Shown: positions 54,575-64,000 of the stretch, piece after piece
How positions within the stretch are numbered: position 1 is the stretch's first letter
How the letters are laid out: every line of letters begins with the position of its first letter
Origin: Saussurea involucrata
Taxonomy: Eukaryota; Streptophyta; Magnoliopsida; Asterales; Asteraceae
NCBI GenBank assembly: GCA_033807775.1
Contig: CM066325.1
Span: forward strand, 22,067,301-22,131,300
Length of the DNA stretch: 64,000 nt
Direction of reading: 5' to 3'
Notes under the pieces: generated by a model
What the model saw: only the letters and a program-made list of their open reading frames with translations
The model's database searches: none
What the model was told of the DNA's origin: nothing
Position numbers and translations under genes: made by a program

Positions 54575-56545
54575 CGAATTCTAAACCTACCCCCTGCCAT
54601 TTTGTATACCCCCTCCCCCTCACAGCCCTAAATTTTTTAATTTTTTAATATAAATTTACATTTTACCCCCTTAGACTTTTTTATTTAATTTACTTTATAC
54701 CTTATAGTTTTATATTTATCATTTTATACTTTTATTATATTAACACATATAATCGTATATTAACTAAAATACGTTCAAAAAATACTTTCTAATTTTAACA
54801 AGTTACACCATTATAATCGTCTCGTCGATATCTTCGAAATGAGTTCAATATTGAATATTTTTTGATTTAATTATACTATATATGTCATACGTTTACGTTA
54901 TTTTTTGACTTAATTATATTATTATTCGTCGATACCTTCTTATTTTTTGATTTAATTATATTATTTCGAAATGAGCTCAATATTAACTAAAATACGTTAA
55001 GAAAATATTTTTTAACAACTTTCAAATCCTTAAATCGTGGACTCTTATTAATTAATCCTTACCTCCAACCACTTTCAAATCATGAACTTCTTAAAAACGT
55101 TATTCTTTAAACAAATTTATAAAAAAAAAACTTTAATCGTTTTCTCAAAACCAATTAAAATAATTTAGAACATTAAAAGCGAGATATATCACGTTGCATT
55201 GCGCGAGTAGACTTCTAGTATAAATTTATTTACTATAATATATGTTTTATAGTATTTTTGTTTGAAATATAAGTATTTTGTAAGTTGCTTAGGGGCTGTT
55301 TGGGGTTGCTTATTTTTTTGACTTATTTGCTTATTGTTTTTCCTCACCACAATAAGCTATTTTAATTTTGGATTTGTAATTTTTTTGTGAATTTTCGATA
55401 TTTAACTTTTAGTTTTATAAATGTTAAACGGGTTAGGCGGGTCATAGCGTGTTAGGCGAGTCGGGTTAGGGTTAGGCATTCTCAACCCGTTTAACTTTGA
55501 ACCCGACACGACACGTTTGCCATGTCTAACTAAAATACGTTAAAAAAATACTTTTTATTCCAACAAATTCCAACTCTGATTATTCATTTAAATCAATATA
55601 TCCACGAGTACAAGTGCGCTCTATATAGTTGATTATTTAATTTATGGTACATCTCTTACTTTTTCAATTTTCGTTTTACACTCTTAATAGGATACACTTA
55701 AAAATACATTTTGATATTCAATCAAATAAATTTAAAATACATTTAAAAATAAACTTCAAAATGCATTAAAAAAATAAATTTGTAAATAAAAAATATAGTC
55801 AGTTCCGGGCGGGACCTTGTGATGAAAATCGTAACTAGTTAAGAATCGTCGCACCGGTCCCGTATCGAGTCGGTCAGTCTCGGTTTCAAGTATGTCTCGG
55901 GTTGGGCTGGACCTATTTAGCCATTTCTAGGCCCATCGAAATGTTTTCTAACGTATTTTTTAGAGAGAATACTTCACAAGATAAAACGTATTTTTACGCC
56001 CAACTCGTTATTAGCACGACATAAGTTGATAAACACTTTTAAAAATAAGCATAAGTTGTTTTAAATAAGCAATCCCAAATACCCTTTAATGTGATATGTT
56101 AAAATGTATTTTTTTAAGATATTTTAGTTGACATATGATTATTATGTTTAATGTAATAAGAGTGTAAAACGAAAATTGAAAAAGTTAGAGATGTACCATA
56201 AATTAAATATTTAACTATAAGAGTATGAATTTTAAATATAAAAAATATTTTTATGTAGTATATATGATATATAATTAAATAATTAAATAAAAAAAATATT
56301 TAAGATTGGGCTCATTTCGAACGTATCGAAGAGACGATTATAATGGTGTAATTTGTTAAAATTAAAACGTATTTTTTAAACGTATTTTAGCTAATATAAG
56401 ATTATATGTGTTAATATGATAAAGGTGTAAAATGAAAATTATAAAAGTAAAAGGTATAAAGTAAATTTTAATTTAAGGGGTATAAATGGTAAAATTTAAA
56501 TGAAATTTTTGGTTTGTGAGAGAAGACCGCAGGGTAAGTAACCAT
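54575..56545. mobile_element. DNA element with about 270-bp inverted ends
   Basis: Sequence at 54590-54860 (CATTTTACCCCCTTA, TATATTAACTAAAATACGTT, ACCATTATAATCGTCTC) is repeated inverted at 56290-56540 (GAGACGATTATAATGGT, AACGTATTTTAGCTAATAT). The middle contains a Harbinger-like element. No transposase is seen. A related stretch occurs at 28015-28135 inside the MULE. Confidence 0.6.
55292..56093. mobile_element. PIF/Harbinger-like MITE
   Basis: The ends GGGGCTGTTTGGGGTTGC and, inverted, GGGTATTTGGGATTGC continue into shared CTTATTT motifs. TTA flanks both ends, the usual three-base duplication of this superfamily. Similar single ends occur at about 20213 and 59648. Confidence 0.55.
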
Positions 56546-56587
56546 AGCAACATCCTTATTTAAAACCTTTCTTCTAAGAAAAAATAA

Positions 56588-56660
56588 TGGAGGTGCGGGG
56601 AATCGAACCCCGTGCCTCTCGCATGCGAAGCGAGCGCTCTACCATATGAGCTACACCCCC
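56588..56660 (-). tRNA. tRNA-Ala (anticodon CGC)
   Basis: The minus strand folds as a full tRNA: acceptor GGGGGTG with CACCTCC plus discriminator A, D arm GCTC...GAGC, anticodon arm CTCGC-TTCGCAT-GCGAG with anticodon CGC, variable AGGCA, and T arm CGGGG-TTCGATT-CCCCG. It is 73 bases without intron or encoded CCA. A T-rich Pol III stop (TTATTTTTTC) follows. The A and B boxes are canonical, so it is a nuclear gene and not organellar. Confidence 0.97.
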
Positions 56661-56724
56661 TGCACATTAGTTAGATGATAAAAATGATTAATTTGATGTC
56701 AAAACACAAAAGTAACAAACCTAA

Positions 56725-56880
56725 TTACAAAACTAAAAAATCATTCTTGGTTGGACCGATCCTATGAGCACTATTTGCTCCAGTAATTCGTTTCAAATCT
56801 ATTACCGGCGATTCGGCGAATGACGGATCGGCGGTGGATTCGAGCAGAGCACCGACGGATGTGTACAGGAACACCTCCAT
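56725..56880 (-). CDS. Small ORF of unknown nature
   Basis: A 51-residue frame (MEVFLYTSVGALLESTADPS ... IGPTKNDFLVL) is less AT-rich than its surroundings. It is in the same frame as a 63-residue open stretch at 56884-57075, from which one TAA separates it. No family is recognised. It may be a decayed exon or chance. Confidence 0.2.
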   Translation of the reverse strand: MEVFLYTSVGALLESTADPSFAESPVIDLKRITGANSAHRIGPTKNDFLVL

Positions 56881-57361
56881 AGGTTATACTAGACGATTTT
56901 TGGTTTCAATATGCAGTTGCGTCTGGCAGAATCTTCGATGTTGAATAGGGTTTCTATATGGTGGTAAAACCCTACATATCAGTTTATATTCAATTGATTC
57001 CGGTATTCCCAATTCCCAGTGCTTGATTGTGCACTTCACATTAGAAAAATTGTTTTCTCTCTTGGTATTTGCCATATCTACAAGTTAATTTGATCGTGCG
57101 AAAAGCGGTTTTCAACATGATATTCATAGCCAAATATCACCATGAGACTGAATACCATATTCTATAGAATTTAGATAAAATGTAGTTGATATGATACACT
57201 TTGAATTCTTCCCCAATCAGACAATCAGTTGCTTGTTGCAGAAGATGCAAGAAGAAAAATGGGGATTTCAATTCCATTGAAGCATTTTGTACAAGCTGAA
57301 AACATAATTTTTATGTGTTTCAGCATTTGCTTTCATGTACAAATTGAATTATCTTATATTA

Positions 57362-57392
<31 letters not shown>

Positions 57393-57405
<13 letters not shown>

Positions 57406-57590
57406 TCAGGTTCAAATGATAACACGAGAATGAAAAAAATCATTAGTGATTTTACATTAACGCATGAAAAAAGGACTTTGGCCGCGGCTTCAGGTCCACG
57501 TGGTTTTTTTGCGCGTTAATGTAAAATTACTAATGATTTTGTTCGTTCTCGTGTTCTTTCAAATAGTTACCGTTCTCGTTTGATCCTCCC
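57393..57590. mobile_element. Fold-back MITE related to 13718-13970
   Basis: The left end GGTTCAAATGATAACACGAG and right end CGTTCTCGTTTGATCC are inverted. Long arms include AAAATCATTAGTGATTTTAC and its inverse. TA, AG and TG microsatellites border it (57362-57402 and 57595-57640). Confidence 0.7.
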
Positions 57591-57594
57591 TCTA

Positions 57595-57637
<43 letters not shown>

Positions 57638-58007
57638 TATTTTATAATAGCAAGAGGTTTTCATCTTCGAGTCTCCTTCTATAAACTGACCAGCATTTGC
57701 AGTTGCAGACCAAGGGATTCAAGTATACCATGCTAGTATCTAGGAATGTGTTCAATTTAACAAAAAAGTATCTTGATACCGATCAACTAGTACTTTAAGT
57801 TTCTACTGTGACAATAGTAGTGATCAAGATGATGTTAAAGCTACAATATATGAAGTGAATATGGTGGGGATACATGAATTTGATTTATATGTTTGATTGG
57901 AACCAGATGAGGAAAGTATTTACATCTGGAAGATCTTAATACATACTATGGATGTAAAATTCAACTTTCTCACGAAACTTGGAATCTTTGATCTTCAAAT
58001 TGCACTT

Positions 58008-59222
58008 CTAAGCTAGGAATCCGAGTCTTTCTCCATTCTTCTTTGCCAAACGAATCAGCCCTTGCCGTTGTTTTGAATCCGCCCCTATTGATTTGCAGAA
58101 CTCTGTGATTACCTGAAAACCATCATGTTCATTCATCAGGTTAGAATCAAAGTTTGTTTGTTCATTATATACTTGTTTGAATTTCTAATAATCATGACAG
58201 TTTTATTGTATCCAAGCTTCTTATTGCAGGGTGTGTTTTTGTTCTTCAAGATGGTTAACGAGGTTAGTTCTTTTCTTTTTCCCTTTAGCTTGCAACTTGT
58301 TTAGAAAGATTGAACATCTCTACTAAACCGAAGAAAAAGTACTAATCTCCATAGTTTCTGTTAGGGGGCATTTGGTTGGCAGGATGGAATTTGAATCCGC
58401 TGAAGGAATTGAAATGGAATTTGACCACGCGTTTGGTTGGTAGGAATTCAATTCATTCACTTAAACCGAGGAATGATGAATTCCTTAAATTGTGGAATTC
58501 AATGGAATTCAAAGGATTCCATCATTTTCATCATGTGAACCAAAAATAAGATTTGGAATTTGGTCAAAGGAATTTGTCATTCCAATTCAATCAAATTCCT
58601 TTGAATTCCGTGAACCAAACAACCCAATAGTTTCACATCGGCTAGAATTAGACCACTTAGGTATCAAAGCCATAGTCTACCACTCTAATGACTCGATAAT
58701 CTAGGGCGATCTGTGCCCATCTAGCCTCTATTGAAGGGGATGTGTTAGAGTCCCACATCAGCTAGAATTGAACCAGTTCTGCTAATATATGTTGGAATCT
58801 CCTTACTCTTCTCAAAGGCTCTTTTGGAGAGTAATTTAACGAGATCCCACATATTTCTTTACAAATTCAATAGTTTTAGTAGATGAATTTCAAAAAAACA
58901 AGTCTATATAAGATGTGGGTGTATATATATATATAATATTATATGGTACCTGTGAGTGTAAAGCAATTGCTTTTCCTCTAAGCTGGTTGAATCGCTTCTT
59001 TCCAACGATGTTACGAGTGACGACAACTACTGGAGCGAAAAGCCCTTTTCCTTCGTTTACGTTTCCCATCATGGGTCCAGATCTTAACGGCTTCCCAACT
59101 CGAACGCGAGTGGGTTTAGTCTTTGCCACCATGGTGGAATAATCTTCACCAGCTATGGAAGTCCCCCAACTTCCATGGAAGGAAGAAGAAAACCCTGTGG
59201 CAGTAACTGATGATGCTGCCAT
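58008..59222 (-). CDS. PGR5: PGR5, proton gradient regulation 5, chloroplast precursor, 125 aa
   Basis: PGR5 is a small thylakoid-associated stromal protein. With PGRL1 it supports cyclic electron flow around photosystem I and regulates the proton gradient. Two exons, 58950-59222 (91 codons) and 58008-58112 (34 codons plus stop), join in phase 0 at HSQ/VITEFCKSIG. The N-terminal 45-55 residues are Ser/Thr-rich, a transit peptide, with the conserved GSWGTSIAGEDYSTM. The mature part has MMGNVNEGKGLFAPVVVVTR, VGKKRFNQLRGKAIALHSQ and a C-terminal LIRLAKKNGERLGFLA, essentially the family consensus and full length. The 837-bp intron holds a MITE and TA repeats. No defect is visible. Confidence 0.97.
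58373..58622. mobile_element. MITE-like insertion in the PGR5 intron
   Basis: GGCATTTGGTTGGCAGGATG at the left and GTGAACCAAACAACCC at the right are partial inverses. The inner part carries repeated GGAATTCAA/TTGAATTCC palindromes. No clear target duplication was found. A CACATCGGCTAGAATTAGAC motif follows it at 58635 and recurs near 58756 and, worn, near 59610. Confidence 0.55.
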
Positions 59223-60064
59223 AGAAATGAATCTTTAGGATTTCAGAGGGTTTGTTTTTGTGGGATTTGTGATGAGAAGTGGTTACTTTTCTGGGGTTTG
59301 TTTGTGTTTATTGTGAAGGGATGGTTTTGTGGGTTTGGTGTAAGTTTGAGAACCTTTGGTTTGAAGAAGCATCAAGAGCCACATATACTTTGTGGCTCCT
59401 AAATTCTGGTTGATTTCCCCCCTTCCACTCTATTGTATAGGTTCTTCTCCCTTTGGTAGAAATCTATCCTTGTTCTCTCATTGGTTTGTTGTTTTTACTA
59501 GGGCCCACTGGTTGGATATGACTATGAAGTCATGGGCAAAAATATTCATTTTGTTGCGTTTTCAAAAACTTTTTAAATTTTAAGAGTTACACGCGATCAG
59601 ATATTGTTATAGTTTTATATCGGCTAAATTTAGATCATTTGATTTTAGGGGGTGTTTGGGATTGCTTATTTAAAACTCCAAAACCGTTGTTTTTAATCTA
59701 AAGTAACCACTCTAAAACCGAATTTAACAACATCATGCTAAAGCATTTTCTGACAATTGTTCTGTAAATTTCTTCAAAAGAAAGAAATAAAAGCTAAAAA
59801 GAAATTTTAGTCAAACACTTTCTTTTTACTATCAGTTTTAATATTAAAGTATTATATATACAAGATGCTTCAATAAACTTTTAGCTAAATTTTTATGAAA
59901 TAATATAAAAAAGGTTAATGACACATTTTCTTGTTGAAACTCAAACAGTTGATAACACTTTTCTTCAAATGAAATTTGAAGATATAAGATTTTCTTTTCT
60001 CTTCTTTCTTGAGAATGGTTTGGACATTCTGTTTAAAACAACTTCTATAACTTTTCCATCAAAA
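59223..60064. other. PGR5 promoter side and non-coding DNA
   Basis: The first 180 bases are probably the 5' untranslated region and core promoter of PGR5. AGCCACATATACTTTGTGGC at about 59379 is a small inverted motif. A worn MITE end (GGGTGTTTGGGATTGCTTAT) starts near 59650. No further gene was seen. Confidence 0.5.
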
Positions 60065-60659
60065 TGTAACACCTCGAATTTTCATTATATTTTATTTAAT
60101 ATGAATGAGGTCTAAGTGTATTTAAGTCTAAGTTTTGGACTTTTTGTAAAATACATAACTCAAAGGGGTTAAAATTCAAAAGACCAAAGTTGAAACTAAT
60201 TATGGAGATTTGGAACTTGAGGGTGTGTGTTGGTCATTCTTGAAAGTTGGGTTATAGATAAGTAAGGAATAATCTGAAATTGAGAAAATATCTCAACAAT
60301 CAGATCTTGGAAAACAGAGAGAAAGAGAAAAAAGAAAAATCCATCTGAAATCTTGGTAAGAAGTTCAAGGGATTCTGCAATTTGATTTCAGTTTGTGAGA
60401 TTGTATCTACAAATTAATCTGATTCCATATAGGTACAACTTGATTGGAGTATTTGATATGGAAATTTAATTGTGCAGAAGAAGTGGGTTTAAAGTTCATA
60501 CAAGTGAGTTCATCTTCTTCCAAATGATTTTAATTGAAATTGAGTAAGATATTTGTAACGAACTGTCTGAATGATTTGGTAAATATGTATTGAGACTGAA
60601 TCGACCAGTAATTCGAACATAGAAGAGTTTTTATAGGTAAAATCGATGTACAGTTCGAC

Positions 60660-60960
60660 GTCCCGGTTTCATAGGATCCGGTATAGGTTCCGGATTGGGT
60701 GAAATCCGGTATGAAATCCGGAATTTAGTTAGGATCCGGAACTAAGTTTGGACCCGGAATTGGGTGTGATCCGGAATGGACCCGGAATTGGGTGTGGTCC
60801 GGAATGGATCCGGAATTGGGTGTGATCCGGAATGGATCCGGAATTGGATGTGATCAGGATTCGGTGGGGATCCGGAATGGGATCCGGTTTTCTTTGGAAT
60901 CCAGTTTGGGATCCGGTTTCAATTTAGGACCCGGATTCGATTTTAAGTTTCGATCTCAAT
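60660..60960. repeat. GGATCCGGAATTGGGTGTGA minisatellite in the solo LTR
   Basis: Units combining GATCCGGAAT and TTGGGTGTGAT repeat with a period of roughly 20-33 bases. Confidence 0.85.
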
Positions 60961-61204
60961 TTGAGTCTCGGTTTCGGATAGTTTCGGACTTTGGGTTCAG
61001 AATACTTTTCCGAACACAGTTTTCGGATGCATTACATGGTTAAGCATTTCTAAGTCGCCGAAGGGGGAACATTTGAGGATAAGGATACGATAGGTTATCT
61101 AGTATTCTTAGAATTGAGAATGTGTTACGAGATGTGGCGTGATATGTTATTATACATATACGCTAGTAAGTGTAATGGATACATAGGCACTGGTAGTATT
61201 TGTA

Positions 61205-61485
61205 ACGTGGAATAGGCATAAAGTAACTTGTAATTCCCGTTGACCTGAAATGAGGAATAGGCATAAAGTAACTTGTAATTCCTATTTCGTAAGGTGATGA
61301 GAAATGAGGAATATGCATAAAGTAAATTGTAATTCCCATTTCGTGTTGTGAGTAGAAATCTGGGAATATGCATAAAGTAAATTGTAATTCCTGATTTCTA
61401 TGGGAAGGTAAGAGATAGGCATAAAGTAAATTGTAATCTCTACTTCCACTCCAAGAAATAGGCATAAAGTAACTTATAATTTCTT
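61205..61485. repeat. GGCATAAAGTAA repeats in the solo LTR
   Basis: Six copies of GGCATAAAGTAACTTGTAAT or TGCATAAAGTAAATTGTAAT are spaced about 45-55 bases apart, with GAATTCC-like neighbours. Confidence 0.85.
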
Positions 61486-62047
61486 GGATATGAGCGATGA
61501 TCTAGAATCTGTAATGATTCGTAGTAGGCTCTAGAATGTGATGATATGACTTTCTGAATGTTAGTCATACTCATGGAATCGGGTATGTTCCTGTCATCGC
61601 AAGATGAGTATGAGTACGGTAAGAATGGTGACAACCCAGGTTTGTTTATACGCTTTGAATATCTGAGTTTCCAAAGCTGTTAATGTTTTAATTTGAAAAT
61701 GGATGTTCTCACTATGCGTAAGCCTGATCGTTTCAAATTAAATTTTCTTACCAGGTACGAGCTCAGGGAAGTAATGGGAAGAGGGACGAGTTTTTTGGTA
61801 TCCAACTTTTGGTGATAATCGGAGAAGTTAGTTGATGCGAGGATGTTTTTGGTGAATGACTTAGACAACCAATTTAATCTAATCGTAGTTGACAGGATTA
61901 GATTAATAGGTTGTTTTAAGAATTTCGAAATGTGTATATGAATCCTCATAGTTAATTCTCTGCTTATGTATAAAAGTTTGGATGATATTATGATTAACCC
62001 TGTTGAATTTTAAGGTTTAAATTGGCCCTGATTTTTAGGGTGTTACA

Positions 62048-63195
62048 CAAAATCTATGGTTTCTCTCAAAATTTTGAGGGACACACCCCACTCGGAATTT
62101 GAAAGACTATTTGTTCGATAACCTTGAGAATGGTTTGGACATTATGTTTGTTGCCTTACAAAATCGATGCTAAGCAGAACGATTACAACAATCGATTAGC
62201 TGTTCTAAAAGGTTGGAAGAAATTGATTACAACAGATCGATTAAATGAAAGAAAAAAAGTTACGTGATGTGCTGGTTTGGTGGTGAGTCGATGGAGTGAA
62301 AGGCGTGAGAACTGAGAGCAAGAAGGAGGAGTGTTCCAGTATTAGGTTTTCTAATTTTTAGGGTTATTTTTGGTAAATATGCTCTTGTTTCACTTAGTTC
62401 CAGGGGGAGGCATCACAAGCGTGTTCCAGTTGTGTGCTAGTTAGTTTTAGCGTGTTCCACCTAAAGACACGCCAAACATGGGACATGTATGTTTTGTTCT
62501 GTATTGTTTCATCCTGTTCTGCGTACCAAACGCACCTTAAATAAAAAAAATTATTATGAATATAACATTCTGAAAGTTTAGTAGCATTCATATATATATA
62601 TATATATGAAAAGTTGACATTTTTTGTATATGAACCGTTCTTCTAAAAAAAGTTATTAATTTAAAAAACAAAGAACTGAAAGAACAAAGAAGGTTGTTTA
62701 GAGCATCTCCAACAGCTTCTTCAAAAATTTCCAAAATGGGGAAACAAAAGTCAAAATCCCCAAAAAAAATTACATCCATCTCCAACAGGTTCCCCATTTT
62801 AGAGAATTCAACATTAAATATATTATTAAAATATTCAAAACATTATTACCTCCAACAAATTTTTAAAAGGAAAATAATAAAATATTGTTTCTCTCTCTTG
62901 ATAATGATTTTTGGAGATTTTTTGGGTAATCTCCATATTTGGTTATAACTTATTATTTAGTATTAATTATTATTTAGTATTAAATCATTACCTATTAATC
63001 AATATTAAATTATTAGTTAATAGTAATTTTTAATTCTTAATTATTTTTGAATTATTCATAATTACATTAACTGTTATTATTATTATTCATTAAGATTTAA
63101 TGAGTTAAAAATCAAATTTAACAATTTTAAATATGTTTTTGAGTTATATTTATTTTCTATCATAAATAATAAAACTTTAACAATGGTTTTAAAAT
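62048..63195. other. AT-rich non-coding stretch
   Basis: GAGAATGGTTTGGACATT near 62126 repeats a stretch near 60013 on the other side of the solo LTR. GAGCATCTCCAACAGCTTCT at 62701 and CATCTCCAACAGGTTCCCCA at 62779 are typical of Harbinger-type MITE ends. No gene was seen. Confidence 0.5.
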
Positions 63196-63490
63196 GGGAA
63201 TTTAATTAAAATACCCAAAGTTTGACCCTGAGTTACCAAAATACCCAAAATCTCGTCCACTTTACAAAAACACCCAAATTTTCCGCGGTGGTCCCCGCGA
63301 TCGCGGGCCCACGCCCACGTGTCACGACTCTTTGGCCAAAAGTCCCGCGGAGCCCCTCAACTATGCCCGCGGTGGCACTTTTGGCCCCTGCCCGCGGAGG
63401 TACCCCACGGTGGTCCCGCGGTAAGCCGAAATTACGTTTTTGGCCCCTCAAGTTTGGGGCAAAAAAATTACATTTTTGGTCCCTGTAGTT
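63196..63490 (+). repeat. Terminal repeat of a second, related MULE (left end)
   Basis: It starts GGGAATTTAATTAAAATACC and follows the same plan as the repeats at 26388 and 43433: AAAATACCCAAA, CCCGCGATCGCGGG, CGTGTCACGACTCTTTGGCC, AGCCCCTCAACT and TTTTTGGTCCCTG. It is clearly diverged from them, so it belongs to a sister subfamily. The element continues beyond the window. Confidence 0.8.
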
Positions 63491-63686
63491 TTTAAGTTAT
63501 CATTTTATGTAGTTGAGGTTTTTAATGTATTGTTTCTTTTCCATTTTAATGTATTTAATATAGAACTTAATTAAAGAAAATGTTTTCCCCATTTTAAGTT
63601 ATTTAATAAGCAAATTAATTAAAAGATCAGTTATTGCAAATCATCTTCCCAACCGAAACGGATACAGTGCAGGTAAACAAAGAAAT

Positions 63687-64000
63687 CTATGACTGGAATG
63701 CGTCCTGGATTCCGGTGATGAAGTCAACCTTTTCCTTGATGACGTCCTCCATTCCCGTGTAGTCGTCTTCGATTTCATGTAGTTCCTCTTCTACTTCCTT
63801 AATTTGTCGTTGCACCTCCCGAACGTGAGCCCTAGCCATGGCCAGTTCTCGTTTCTTCTCCGCTAGATACTCCATTTTCCCCTGCTGAATCCCCCTGTTA
63901 TGGTTCCACATACCTTTTACCTTTTCGATATCGGCGTTCGCCTTATCAATGGATTTTTGCACTAAGGGAGTAATTCGTTGACTTTGTGGAAGACCCGTCG
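63687..64000 (-). CDS. Coiled-coil protein near the MULE end, partial
   Basis: The minus-strand frame is open from the window edge (TGLPQSQRITPLVQKSIDKA) to a TAG at 63687, at least 104 residues. It is highly charged and helical (EKKRELAMARAHVREVQRQI, then KEVEEELHEIEDDY) and ends IKEKVDFITGIQDAFQS. It aligns over about 94 residues with the MULE-borne protein at 26887-27210, sharing the spacing of TP/PP, the Ser/Ala-Ile pair, Trp and the final EK..I....F. Here the gene runs toward the terminal repeat; in the first MULE it runs away from it. The N-terminus lies outside the window. Confidence 0.6.
   Translation of the reverse strand, partial: TGLPQSQRITPLVQKSIDKANADIEKVKGMWNHNRGIQQGKMEYLAEKKRELAMARAHVREVQRQIKEVEEELHEIEDDYTGMEDVIKEKVDFITGIQDAFQS

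Larger units (their letters stand above)
60065..62047. mobile_element. Solo LTR, about 2 kb
   Basis: It starts TGTAACACCTCG and ends GGTGTTACA, and a perfect 5-bp duplication CAAAA flanks it (60060-60064 and 62048-62052). There is no internal coding domain, primer site or second LTR, so it is a solo LTR left by recombination. Size and ends fit a Ty3-gypsy element. It contains two minisatellites. Confidence 0.88.

Noticed and set aside
58740..58760. GTCCCACATC motif like the upstream element of plant U-snRNA genes
   Set aside because: No TATA box at the expected spacing and no snRNA sequence follows; the motif is part of a local repeat.

Overview
The window reads as nuclear DNA of a flowering plant, most likely a eudicot. 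It has spliced genes with GT-AG introns, a chloroplast-targeted PGR5 gene, caleosin genes, a nuclear tRNA-Ala, and about three quarters transposon sequence. A daisy-family (Asteraceae) or similar asterid source would fit the mix of Sirevirus, CACTA and MULE elements, but that is an impression and not a proof.

Layout. 0-12.6 kb: a broken caleosin gene. Exon 1 (12493-12574) and exon 2 lie on the minus strand. Exon 2 is cut by a 5.2 kb Ty1-copia element (3760-9005, 5-bp target duplication TGTTG). Intron 1 holds a 3.2 kb hAT-like element with further nested elements. Exons 3-6 (136-1771) lie on the plus strand with two in-frame stops and a one-base loss. 13-25 kb: a cluster of fold-back MITEs, then a 9.6 kb CACTA element (14146-23720, duplication TTG) inside an older inverted-repeat element. 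The CACTA carries a TNPA-like gene, an 85-bp satellite and a large inverted minisatellite. 25-26.4 kb: gypsy remnants.

26388-43433: a MULE with long terminal inverted repeats. It has two convergent genes in a MuDR-like layout: a MURA-type transposase on the minus strand and a 107-residue coiled-coil protein on the plus strand. A 12 kb Sirevirus-type copia element (30859-42810, duplication CACCC) sits in the transposase reading frame. Removing it restores an open frame of 819 residues. A homologous coiled-coil gene lies beside a related MULE end at the right edge (63196-64000), so it looks like an accessory gene of this MULE family. This is the most novel observation in the window.

46-64 kb: a second, intact caleosin gene (47878-51390, six exons, 244 residues) whose introns hold a plastid atpB fragment, a fold-back MITE, a SINE and a duplicated splice donor. 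It is followed by a 5'-truncated LINE with its own nested element, tRNA-Ala(CGC), the complete two-exon PGR5 gene (58008-59222), a 2 kb solo LTR and the partial MULE.

The host genes that look functional are the caleosin at 47878-51390, the tRNA-Ala and PGR5. They have no evident functional link to each other.
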